From NCBI GenBank assembly GCA_965660945.1, contig CBFIBS010000004.1, positions 1 through 64,000 on the forward strand: a stretch of DNA of 64,000 bases, read 5' to 3'. The stretch comes from UBA7985 sp002711265. GTDB lineage: Bacteria > Pseudomonadota > Alphaproteobacteria > UBA7985. The position numbers and the translations under genes were made by a program. Of the stretch, positions 1-7,055 are shown one piece after another. The notes under the pieces are model-generated. The model was not told the DNA's origin. It worked only from the letters and a program-made list of their open reading frames with translations, and made no database searches. Numbering within the stretch: position 1 is the stretch's first letter; the number at the start of each line of letters is the position of its first letter.

Positions 1-2
1 TC

Positions 3-1097
3 ACCAAGGTGATGGCTGAGGCCTACGGCTCTGCTGCTGTTGCCATCGACGAGATCGACAAGGCACCCGAGGAGAAGGCACGCGGTATCACGATTTCCAC
101 CGCGCACGTGGAATACGAGACCAACAACCGTCACTACGCGCACGTCGACTGCCCAGGCCACGCCGACTACGTGAAGAACATGATCACCGGTGCAGCCCAG
201 ATGGACGGCGGCATTCTGGTTGTGAACGCAGCTGACGGCCCAATGCCTCAGACCCGCGAGCACATCCTGCTGGCGCGTCAGGTTGGCGTTCCTGCTCTGG
301 TTGTTTTCCTGAACAAGGTTGATCAGGTTGACGACGAGGAGCTGCTGGAGCTGGTCGAGATGGAAGTTCGTGAACTCCTCTCCGAGTACGAATTCCCGGG
401 CGACGACATTCCGATCGTCAAGGGCTCTGCTCTGGCGGCGCTGGAAGGCCGTGACGACGAGATCGGTAAGAACCAGATCATCGAACTGATGAAGGCCGTT
501 GACGAGTACGTGCCTGAGCCAGATCGTCCGAAGGACCTGCCGTTCCTGATGCCTGTGGAAGACGTGTTCTCCATCTCCGGCCGTGGCACGGTTGTAACCG
601 GCCGTGTTGAGCGCGGTGTGGTTAAGGTTGGCGAAGAAATCGAAGTCGTCGGCATCAAGGAAACCCAGAAGACGACCTGTACTGGCGTGGAAATGTTCCG
701 CAAGCTGCTGGATCAGGGCGAAGCAGGCGACAACATCGGCGCGCTGCTCCGTGGTGTCGGCCGTGAAGAAGTACAGCGTGGCCAGGTTCTGGCTGCTCCT
801 GGCTCGATCACGCCACACACCAAGTTCAAGGGTGAAGCCTACATCCTGACCAAGGACGAGGGCGGCCGTCACACGCCATTCTTCACCAACTACCGTCCAC
901 AGTTCTACTTCCGGACCACCGACGTCACCGGCGTCGTGACCCTGGATGCAGGCACCGAGATGGTTATGCCTGGTGATAACATCACCATGAACGTTGAGCT
1001 GATCGCACCGATCGCCATGGATGAAGGCCTCCGCTTCGCAATCCGCGAAGGTGGCCGCACCGTTGGCGCTGGCGTGGTCGCGACCATCGTTGAATAA
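3..1097 (+). CDS. tuf: Elongation factor Tu (5' end cut off by window)
   Basis: GTPase that delivers aminoacyl-tRNA to the ribosomal A site. The reading frame is already open at base 3 and shows 364 residues. About 32 N-terminal residues, including the P-loop, lie outside the window. Visible landmarks are the switch I segment ARGITI, the G3 motif DCPGH, the G4 motif NKVD, the G5 region GSAL, and the C-terminal barrel segment with HTPFF and YRPQFYFRTTD. It ends normally in GAGVVATIVE. It sits 186 bases upstream of rpsJ, the usual tufA position at the str/S10 junction. Family identification is certain from the sequence. Confidence 0.98.
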   Translation, partial: TKVMAEAYGSAAVAIDEIDKAPEEKARGITISTAHVEYETNNRHYAHVDCPGHADYVKNMITGAAQMDGGILVVNAADGPMPQTREHILLARQVGVPALVVFLNKVDQVDDEELLELVEMEVRELLSEYEFPGDDIPIVKGSALAALEGRDDEIGKNQIIELMKAVDEYVPEPDRPKDLPFLMPVEDVFSISGRGTVVTGRVERGVVKVGEEIEVVGIKETQKTTCTGVEMFRKLLDQGEAGDNIGALLRGVGREEVQRGQVLAAPGSITPHTKFKGEAYILTKDEGGRHTPFFTNYRPQFYFRTTDVTGVVTLDAGTEMVMPGDNITMNVELIAPIAMDEGLRFAIREGGRTVGAGVVATIVE

Positions 1098-1117
1098 GGC
1101 TTAGGCCTTCCCGGCCG

Positions 1118-1140
1118 GGGCGGCTCTCCACGAGCCGCCC
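1118..1140 (+). terminator. Strong hairpin between tuf and rpsJ
   Basis: A perfect 9-bp stem (GGGCGGCTC / GAGCCGCCC) with a 5-base loop begins 20 bases after the tuf stop codon. No T-run follows, so it is not a classical intrinsic terminator. It may protect the tuf mRNA 3' end, attenuate read-through into the S10 operon, or mark an RNA processing site. The hairpin is seen directly; its role is inferred. Confidence 0.55.
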
Positions 1141-1283
1141 TGCGCCGTTGTCTGGGACGCCTTTGATGAGGCGACCCGGCCGGTGTGATACCGGCACAGA
1201 AGATTGTTTGGAAGTGCCACGCCCGGTGTGGGTGTGGCGAGTTTGAGCATCGCCCTGAACAGGGGCGGGCGAAGAGGACACTG

Positions 1284-1598
1284 ATGGAAAGTCAGAACAT
1301 CCGGATCCGGCTTAAGGCCTTCGATCACCGCATTCTGGATAACTCCACGCGGGAGATCGTGAACACCGCCAAGCGCACCGGCGCTCAGGTACGCGGCCCT
1401 ATTCCGCTGCCAACACGGATCGAGCGGTTCACCGTCCTTCGGGGCCCGCACGTGGACAAGAAAAGCCGCGATCAGTTCGAAATCCGCACCCACAAGCGCG
1501 TGCTGGATATCGTTGATCCAACCCCGCAGACCGTGGACGCGCTGATGAAGCTCGACCTGGCCAGCGGCGTAGACGTTGAGATTAAGCTGCAGGCCTGA
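1284..1598 (+). CDS. rpsJ: 30S ribosomal protein S10
   Basis: Small-subunit head protein that also acts as the NusE partner in transcription antitermination. It has 104 residues, the usual length. The start at 1284 (MESQNIRIRLKAFDHR) is chosen because family members begin there and a GAAGAGGA purine-rich site lies just upstream; the frame is open further upstream but those residues are not S10-like. Typical segments include RTGAQVRGPIPLPT and HVDKKSRDQFEIRTHKR. It is the first gene of the S10 operon, and rplC follows after 40 bases. Confidence 0.98.
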   Translation: MESQNIRIRLKAFDHRILDNSTREIVNTAKRTGAQVRGPIPLPTRIERFTVLRGPHVDKKSRDQFEIRTHKRVLDIVDPTPQTVDALMKLDLASGVDVEIKLQA

Positions 1599-1638
1599 GG
1601 GCGCGGCTGAGTATTAGAGAACGCACGGAGAAAGAACC

Positions 1639-2499
1639 ATGCGCACCGGATTGATCGCACAGAAAATGGGAATGATGCGCCTCTTCACCGAAGACGGCAC
1701 GCATCAGCCTGTAACCGTGCTGAAAATGGACGGCTGTCAGGTCGTTGCCCAGAAGACCACAGAACGCGATGGCTACAGCGCCGTGCAGGTGGGCTTCAGC
1801 GACGCGAAGCCGAAGAACACCTCGAAGCCGATGCGCGGCCACTTCGCAAAGGCTCGGGTCACCCCGCGCAAGAAGCTGGTGGAATTCCGCGTGGCGGAAG
1901 GCAACCTGGTCGACGTGGGCGCAGAGCTGTCTGCAAACCATTTCGTCAGCGGCCAGAAGGTCGACGTTTGCGGCACGAGCATTGGTAAGGGCTTTGCCGG
2001 TGCCATGAAGCGCTGGAACTTCGGCGGTCTGCGTGCCTCGCACGGTGTCTCGGTTTCCCACCGCTCGCACGGTTCGACTGGCCAGTGTCAGGATCCGGGC
2101 CGCGTGTTCAAGGGCAAGAAGATGGCCGGTCACATGGGCGCACGCCGCGTGACCACGCTGAACCTGGATCTGGTCGACATCGACGTTGCCCGCGGCCTGC
2201 TGTTCGTCAGGGGCGCGGTACCGGGTTCCGAAGGTGGCTACGTCATGATCCGCGATGCGGTGAAGAAGGCTGCACCAGAGGGTGTGCCGATGCCTGCAGG
2301 CATCCGCGACCGCGCTGCAGAAGCCGCTGAAGAAGCACCTGCTGAAGAGGCCGTGGTCGAAGAGGCAGCAGAAGCAGCAGCAGACGAAGCCGCTGTCGGA
2401 GCAGCCCCCGCTGAAGAAGCACCGGCTGCCGCAGAAGAAGCACCGGCCGAAGATGCGGCCGCTGAAGAGACCCCCGCCGACGCCGGCGAGGACGACTAA
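1639..2499 (+). CDS. rplC: 50S ribosomal protein L3 with acidic C-terminal tail
   Basis: Large-subunit assembly protein whose loop reaches toward the peptidyl transferase centre. It has 286 residues. The core ends near residue 225 and shows the conserved SHRSHGSTGQ...DPG..FKGKKMAGHMG region, including the glutamine that PrmB methylates in other bacteria. About 60 residues beyond the core form a low-complexity tail of Ala and Glu/Asp with repeated EEAPAEE-like units. Alanine/glutamate-rich tails are known on alphaproteobacterial L3, but this one is long. The start has an upstream GGAGAAAG ribosome-binding site. Confidence 0.97.
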   Translation: MRTGLIAQKMGMMRLFTEDGTHQPVTVLKMDGCQVVAQKTTERDGYSAVQVGFSDAKPKNTSKPMRGHFAKARVTPRKKLVEFRVAEGNLVDVGAELSANHFVSGQKVDVCGTSIGKGFAGAMKRWNFGGLRASHGVSVSHRSHGSTGQCQDPGRVFKGKKMAGHMGARRVTTLNLDLVDIDVARGLLFVRGAVPGSEGGYVMIRDAVKKAAPEGVPMPAGIRDRAAEAAEEAPAEEAVVEEAAEAAADEAAVGAAPAEEAPAAAEEAPAEDAAAEETPADAGEDD

Positions 2500-2508
2500 G
2501 GATTGAGA

Positions 2509-2524
2509 GCGCCGTTCGCGGCGC
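2509..2524 (+). other. Short GC hairpin in the rplC-rplD gap
   Basis: A 6-bp stem GCGCCG / CGGCGC encloses TTCG in the 88-base gap between rplC and rplD. This is the widest gap inside the S10 operon apart from the leader. No T-run follows. It could be an mRNA structure limiting read-through or affecting rplD translation. The structure is visible; the function is not established. Confidence 0.35.
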
Positions 2525-2587
2525 CTTCATTAACGGCTTTCGCTGCGCGCTGCGCGGCAAGGCTACAGACCGAGGAGAGGCAGTTCC

Positions 2588-3226
2588 ATGAAAGTGGATA
2601 TGCTGACATTGCAGGGTGATAAGGCTGGCAAAGCGACCCTGCACGACGACATCTTTATGCTGCCGGTGCGCGCCGATCTGCTGCACCGCGCTGTGCGCTG
2701 GCAACAGGCTAAGCGCCGCGCAGGCACGCACAAGGTTCTGTCCCGTTCAGAAATCGCCCGGACCAACAAGAAGTTCGTCCGGCAAAAGGGTTCCGGCGGC
2801 GCCCGTCACGGCTCCAAGCGCGTGAACATCTTCCGCGGTGGTGGCGTGGTACACGGCCCGACCCCGCGCGATCACAGCCACGACCTGCCCAAGAAGGTCC
2901 GGGCGCTGGCGCTGAAGACCGCGTTCTCGGCCAAGCAGGCCTCCGGCGAGCTGGTTGTCATCGACAACGCCAAGATGGACGCGCCAAAGACCCGCGCCCT
3001 GAAGGACGCGCTGGCGAAATTCGACGGCAAGTCGATCCTGGTAATGGATGTGGCCATCGACGGTAACCTGCAGCTCGCGGCGAACAACATCGCCGGCGTT
3101 AACTGCCTGCCGACTGCCGGTGCCAATGTCTACGACCTCCTGGCACACGACCAGGTCCTGATCACCAAAGACGCAGCAGAGGCCCTAGAAGTGCGCTTCG
3201 GCCTGCGTGAAGCAAGCGGGAAGTAA
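2588..3226 (+). CDS. rplD: 50S ribosomal protein L4
   Basis: Early-binding 23S rRNA protein with an extended loop lining the peptide exit tunnel. In Gammaproteobacteria it also represses its own S10 operon. It has 212 residues, typical for the family. Visible signatures are TNKKFVRQKGSGGARHGSKR (tunnel loop) and VVHGPTPRDHSHDLPKK. The start is preceded by GAGGAGAGG. The stop is 5 bases before rplW, indicating tight coupling. Confidence 0.98.
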   Translation: MKVDMLTLQGDKAGKATLHDDIFMLPVRADLLHRAVRWQQAKRRAGTHKVLSRSEIARTNKKFVRQKGSGGARHGSKRVNIFRGGGVVHGPTPRDHSHDLPKKVRALALKTAFSAKQASGELVVIDNAKMDAPKTRALKDALAKFDGKSILVMDVAIDGNLQLAANNIAGVNCLPTAGANVYDLLAHDQVLITKDAAEALEVRFGLREASGK

Positions 3227-3231
3227 GGGCT

Positions 3232-3579
3232 ATGTCACGCGGTTACATGCTATCCAAGCGCAACAAGCCAAAGCCAAATCTGGCGGTTTCCGGTGAGCGC
3301 ACTTTCGAAGTTCTGCGTCGGCCGATCATCACGGAAAAGGCCTCTCTGGCTGCCGTGAACGGTCAGTACGTATTTCAGGTCGCGCTCGATGCGACCAAGG
3401 CTGAGATCAAGGCGGCGGTTGAGCAACTGTTCTCCGTTGACGTGACGGCCGTGAACACCTCGATCATGAAGGGCAAGGCCAAGCGGTTCCGCGGTCGCCT
3501 TGGTCAGCGGTCGAACATCAAGAAGGCTTATGTCTCTCTGGCTGAAGGTCAGCAGATTGACACGGGCGTCGGCGCTTAA
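3232..3579 (+). CDS. rplW: 50S ribosomal protein L23
   Basis: Exit-tunnel rim protein and docking site for trigger factor and SRP. It has 115 residues, slightly longer than the usual 95-100 because of an N-terminal extension. The conserved core starts at FEVLRRPIITEKASL and continues to the basic loop KGKAKRFRGRLGQRSNIKKAYV. A methionine at residue 6 is an alternative start and would shorten the extension. It lies 5 bases after rplD and 15 bases before rplB in the same operon. Confidence 0.97.
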   Translation: MSRGYMLSKRNKPKPNLAVSGERTFEVLRRPIITEKASLAAVNGQYVFQVALDATKAEIKAAVEQLFSVDVTAVNTSIMKGKAKRFRGRLGQRSNIKKAYVSLAEGQQIDTGVGA

Positions 3580-3594
3580 GGAAAGACAGAACCG

Positions 3595-4425
3595 ATGGCA
3601 CTGAAGAGCTATAACCCACGGACCCCCTCCCAGCGTCAGCTGGTGCGTGTGGACCGGTCCGAGCTGCACAAGGGCAAGCCGGTCAAGAACCTCACCGAGG
3701 GTCTGACCAAGTCCGGTGGCCGCAACAACACCGGGCGGATCACGTCCTGGCACCGTGGCGGTGGTCACAAGCGTCGCTACCGTCTGGTCGATTTCAAGCG
3801 TCGCCAGAGCGGCGTCGCGTCGGTTGAGCGGCTCGAGTACGACCCGAACCGCACGGCGTTTATCGCCCTGATCAAGTACGAGGGCAGCGGCGAGCTGTCC
3901 TACATCCTCGCGCCGCAGCGTCTGGCCGTTGGTGACAAGGTGGAGTCCGGCAAGGATGCTGACATCAAGCCGGGCAATGCCCTGCCGCTGGGCAGCATTC
4001 CGGTCGGTACCATCGTGCACAACGTCGAGCTGCAGCCTGGTCGTGGCGGTCAGATCGCGCGCTCGGCAGGCTCCTACGTGCAGATCGTAGGCCGCGATTC
4101 CGGCTACGCGCAGGTGCGCCTGAACTCCGGCGAGGTGCGCCTCGTCCGTCAGGAGTGCATGGCGACCATCGGCGCCGTTTCGAACCCTGACCACTCCAAC
4201 CAGAACATGGGTAAGGCCGGCCGTATGCGCTGGAAAGGCCGTCGCCCGCACGTTCGCGGCGTGGTCATGAACCCGGTCGACCACCCACACGGTGGTGGCG
4301 AGGGTCGGACCTCGGGTGGCCGTCATCCTGTGACGCCTTGGGGTAAGCCGACCAAGGGTAAGCGTACACGGACTAACAAAAAGACCGATCGCCTCATCAT
4401 GCGTTCGCGTCACAACAAGAAGTAA
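3595..4425 (+). CDS. rplB: 50S ribosomal protein L2
   Basis: Protein needed for subunit association and peptidyl-transferase activity. It has 276 residues, the normal length. The N-terminal RNA-binding domain shows GRITSWHRGGGHKRRYR and the C-terminal part carries the conserved VMNPVDHPHGGGEG loop with the functionally important histidine. It ends in the basic RSRHNKK tail. rpsS follows after 13 bases. A long antisense frame across this gene is a codon-bias shadow. Confidence 0.99.
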   Translation: MALKSYNPRTPSQRQLVRVDRSELHKGKPVKNLTEGLTKSGGRNNTGRITSWHRGGGHKRRYRLVDFKRRQSGVASVERLEYDPNRTAFIALIKYEGSGELSYILAPQRLAVGDKVESGKDADIKPGNALPLGSIPVGTIVHNVELQPGRGGQIARSAGSYVQIVGRDSGYAQVRLNSGEVRLVRQECMATIGAVSNPDHSNQNMGKAGRMRWKGRRPHVRGVVMNPVDHPHGGGEGRTSGGRHPVTPWGKPTKGKRTRTNKKTDRLIMRSRHNKK

Positions 4426-4438
4426 GGGGCGCTATAGA

Positions 4439-4717
4439 ATGTCACGCTCTGTCTGGAAGGGCCCGTTCATCGACGGTTACTTGCTGAAGAAGGCTGATGC
4501 CGTTCGTGCATCCGGCCGCAACGATGTGATCAAGACCTGGTCGCGCCGTTCAACCATCGTGCCACAGTTCGTCGGTCTGACGTTCGGCGTTTACGATGGT
4601 CGCAAGCATGTACCTGTTGCCGTAACGGAAGAAATGGTTGGCCACAAGCTGGGTGAGTTCGCACCAACGCGGACCTACTACGGTCACGGCATCGATAAGA
4701 AAGCGAAGCGGAAATAA
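4439..4717 (+). CDS. rpsS: 30S ribosomal protein S19
   Basis: Small-subunit head protein that contacts S13 and forms an intersubunit bridge. It has 92 residues, the canonical size. It starts MSRSVWKGPF and contains IKTWSRRSTIVPQFVGLTFGVY and the conserved HKLGEFAPTRTYYGHG motif, with a short lysine-rich end. It lies between rplB and rplV with gaps of 13 and 5 bases. Confidence 0.98.
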   Translation: MSRSVWKGPFIDGYLLKKADAVRASGRNDVIKTWSRRSTIVPQFVGLTFGVYDGRKHVPVAVTEEMVGHKLGEFAPTRTYYGHGIDKKAKRK

Positions 4718-4722
4718 TCGTT

Positions 4723-5262
4723 ATGGGAAAGTCTCCGAACCCCCGCCGCTACGAGCGCGATGAAGCGGTTGCTTCGGCCAAGCTGCTGAAGACCAGCCCG
4801 CAGAAGCTCAACCTGGTGGCCAAGATGATCCGCGGCATGCCGGTGGGCCGCGCGGACTCCGCGCTGCAGTTCTCCAAGCGTCGCATCGCCAACGATGTGC
4901 GCAAGGTGCTGCTTTCGGCCATCGCCAACGCTGAAAACAACCATCAGCTCGACGTCGACCAGCTGGTCGTCAAGGAAGCCTACGTGGGCAAAGCGATGAC
5001 GCTGAAGCGTTACCGCCCTCGTGCTCGCGGCCGGATGGGCAAGATTTTCAAGCATTTCTCGCGTCTCACCATCGTGCTGAAGCAGAAGGACTACACCGGC
5101 GACATTTCGCCGATGGAGGCCGCCCGCCTCGCCGGTGAAATGGCCGTGGTTTCGCCTGAAGAGCAGGCTGAGATCGATGCAGCGGCTATCGACGCCGCCG
5201 CCGATGCGCCTGAAGCAGACAACGATGCAGCGGCCGACACCGCCGCAGAAGGCAAGGAGTAA
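4723..5262 (+). CDS. rplV: 50S ribosomal protein L22 with acidic tail
   Basis: Lines the peptide exit tunnel with its beta-hairpin. It has 179 residues against about 110-127 for most homologues. The core covers residues 1-125 and shows LKTSPQKLNLVAKMIRGM and the hairpin tip region LKRYRPRARGRMGKI. The remaining 50 or so residues are rich in Ala, Asp and Glu (AEIDAAAIDAAADAPEADND). Together with the L3 tail this is a second acidic extension in the same operon. The stop codon is 4 bases before the rpsC start. Confidence 0.97.
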   Translation: MGKSPNPRRYERDEAVASAKLLKTSPQKLNLVAKMIRGMPVGRADSALQFSKRRIANDVRKVLLSAIANAENNHQLDVDQLVVKEAYVGKAMTLKRYRPRARGRMGKIFKHFSRLTIVLKQKDYTGDISPMEAARLAGEMAVVSPEEQAEIDAAAIDAAADAPEADNDAAADTAAEGKE

Positions 5263-5266
5263 TCCC

Positions 5267-5986
5267 ATGGGTCAGAAGGTTAATCCGATTGGTCTGCGCG
5301 TTGGCGTCAACCGCACCTGGGACAGCCGTTGGTACGCCGACGGCGCCGAGTACGTAAAGCTGCTGCACGAAGACTTCGCGATCCGTGAATTCCTCGAGAA
5401 GCGCCTGAGCCAGGCTGGCATTTCCAAGATCGTGATCGAGCGTCCTGCCAAGCGTGCGCGCGTCACCATCCACTCTGCCCGTCCCGGTGTGATCATCGGC
5501 AAGAAGGGCGCGGACATCGAAAAGCTGCGCGGCGAGCTGGCCAAGCTTACCGGCGGTGAAGTCGCCCTCAACATCCACGAAATCCGCAAGCCTGAGATGG
5601 ACGCTCAGCTGGTCGCCGACAACGTCGCACAGCAGCTCGAGCGCCGGGGTTCCTTCCGTCGCGCCATGAAGCGCGCGGTGCAGAACACCATGCGTCTGGG
5701 CGCCCTTGGCATCCGGATCAACTGCGCAGGCCGTCTTGGCGGCGCGGAGATCGCACGGACCGAGTGGTACCGCGAAGGCCGCGTGCCGTTGCACACCCTG
5801 CGCGCAGACATCGACTACGCCACTGCAGAAGCCCTGACCACCTACGGCATCATCGGTGTGAAGGTCTGGATCTACAAGGGCGACATCCTCGAGCACGATC
5901 CGATGGCCAGCGAACGCCGCGCCACCGGTGGGGCTCAGGCACAGAGCACAGCAGCAGGCGCCGGCAACGCGCCCGCCCGCAACTAA
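5267..5986 (+). CDS. rpsC: 30S ribosomal protein S3
   Basis: mRNA entry-channel protein containing an N-terminal KH domain. It has 239 residues. The start MGQKVNPIGLRVG is the family start; the frame is open upstream inside rplV but those codons are not part of S3. Visible signatures are the KH loop VIIGKKGADIEKLR and GRLGGAEIARTEWYREGRVPLHTLRADIDY. The last 25 residues are an Ala/Gln/Gly-rich tail without conserved content. rplP follows after 17 bases. Confidence 0.98.
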   Translation: MGQKVNPIGLRVGVNRTWDSRWYADGAEYVKLLHEDFAIREFLEKRLSQAGISKIVIERPAKRARVTIHSARPGVIIGKKGADIEKLRGELAKLTGGEVALNIHEIRKPEMDAQLVADNVAQQLERRGSFRRAMKRAVQNTMRLGALGIRINCAGRLGGAEIARTEWYREGRVPLHTLRADIDYATAEALTTYGIIGVKVWIYKGDILEHDPMASERRATGGAQAQSTAAGAGNAPARN

Positions 5987-6003
5987 GAGGTTAAGCAGAA
6001 GCC

Positions 6004-6423
6004 ATGCTACAGCCAAAACGTACCAAATTCCGCAAAGCCCATAAGGGCCGTCTGCGCGGCAAGGCCAAGGGGGGCTATACCGTCTCCTTCGGCAAGTTCG
6101 GCCTGAAGGCACAGACCTCTGAGCGTGTGACGGCGCGTCAGATCGAAGCCGCCCGCCGGACCATTAACCGCCGCATGCGTCGTGCCGGTAAGCTCTGGAT
6201 CCGCGTATTCCCGGACCTGCCAGTATCCTCGAAGCCTGCCGAAGTGCGTCAGGGTAAGGGTAAGGGCTCGCCAGACTACTGGGCGATGCGCGTTGCACCG
6301 GGCCGGATTCTCTTTGAGATCGACGGTGTGCCACGGGATGTTGCCGAGGAAGCCTTCGCCCTTGCATCGGCCAAGCTGCCGATCAAGACGAAGTTCGTCG
6401 TGCGTATCCCCGGCCTGATGTAA
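6004..6423 (+). CDS. rplP: 50S ribosomal protein L16
   Basis: Late-assembling large-subunit protein that positions A-site tRNA. It has 139 residues, typical. It begins MLQPKRTKFRKAHKGR and shows GGYTVSFGKFGLKA, ARRTINRRMRRAGKLWIRVFPDLP and the KGKGSPDYWAMRVAPGRILFEIDGV core. It lies in the operon between rpsC and rpmC. Confidence 0.98.
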   Translation: MLQPKRTKFRKAHKGRLRGKAKGGYTVSFGKFGLKAQTSERVTARQIEAARRTINRRMRRAGKLWIRVFPDLPVSSKPAEVRQGKGKGSPDYWAMRVAPGRILFEIDGVPRDVAEEAFALASAKLPIKTKFVVRIPGLM

Positions 6424-6452
6424 ACCCGAACGGATAGAAAGGACGCAAAGCG

Positions 6453-6656
6453 ATGAAAGCCACCGATATGCGCAGCATGTCCGTTGAGGGTCTGCGACAG
6501 TACATTCTCGATGGTCGTCAGGAACTAATGAACCTTCGCTTTCAGCAAGCCAACCTGGTGCTGAACGGCACCTCGCGGGTGCGCGAGCTGAAGAAGGACA
6601 TCGCCCGGGCGAAGACCATCATCAACGAAAAGAAGCTCTCTGGGGAGGCCGCATAA
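6453..6656 (+). CDS. rpmC: 50S ribosomal protein L29
   Basis: Small helical protein near the tunnel exit beside L23. It has 67 residues. It begins MKATDMRSMSVEGLRQYI and carries the conserved LMNLRFQQANLVLNGTSRVRELKKDIARAKTI helical hairpin. A GAAAGGA ribosome-binding site lies upstream. Its TAA stop directly abuts the rpsQ ATG. Confidence 0.96.
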   Translation: MKATDMRSMSVEGLRQYILDGRQELMNLRFQQANLVLNGTSRVRELKKDIARAKTIINEKKLSGEAA

Positions 6657-6890
6657 ATGCCTATCCGTGTCATGCGGGGGACCGTGGTCTCCAACAAAGC
6701 CGATCAGACCGCAACGGTGCTGGTCGAGCGCCGGGTTATGCACCCGATCTACAAGAAGTTCCTGAAGAAGTCGAAGAAGTACGCGGCCCACGACCCGCAG
6801 AACCGGTGTGAAGTCGGCCAGACTGTTTCCATCCGGGAATGCCCACCGGTCTCCAAGTCCAAGCGCTTCGAAGTCGTATACGAAGACTAG
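6657..6890 (+). CDS. rpsQ: 30S ribosomal protein S17, last gene of this S10 operon
   Basis: Primary 16S rRNA-binding protein. It has 77 residues with the OB-fold signature RGTVVSNKADQTATV, ERRVMHPIYKKFLKKSKKYAAHD and SIRECPPVSKSKRFEVV. An internal methionine (residue 6) is another possible start, but the ATG at 6657 sits immediately after the rpmC stop (TAAATG), favouring coupling. In most alphaproteobacteria rplN follows directly. Here no ribosomal gene follows and a terminator lies 70 bases downstream. Confidence 0.97.
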   Translation: MPIRVMRGTVVSNKADQTATVLVERRVMHPIYKKFLKKSKKYAAHDPQNRCEVGQTVSIRECPPVSKSKRFEVVYED

Positions 6891-6960
6891 TCGTCGGAAC
6901 CGACAACAATCGACCGACCGCCGACACAGCTACTTCGCTGCGCGGCTCAGGTAAAAGAAT

Positions 6961-6993
6961 AAAGGCGCGGGCCGGCTGGCTCAGCGCCTTTTT
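6961..6993 (+). terminator. Intrinsic terminator ending the S10 operon
   Basis: Perfect 8-bp stem AAAGGCGC / GCGCCTTT around a 15-base GC-rich loop, followed by further T residues. It lies 70 bases after the rpsQ stop and 63 bases before the end of the convergent AsmA-like gene. Read on the minus strand it also ends in GCGCCTTTATTC, so it may serve both transcripts. Confidence 0.8.
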
Positions 6994-7055
6994 CATTGCC
7001 GACTGCTTGCGCAAACGGCCTGGACCGCCTGCCGAGGCCGTCTGCGCGCTCAGGA

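Noticed and set aside
3250..4413. 387-codon open frame antisense to rplW/rplB
   Set aside because: It mirrors highly expressed ribosomal genes with strong codon bias, has no family features and no ribosome-binding site.
5186..6112. 308-codon open frame antisense to rplV/rpsC/rplP
   Set aside because: Shadow of ribosomal protein genes in a GC-rich genome; composition is not protein-like.
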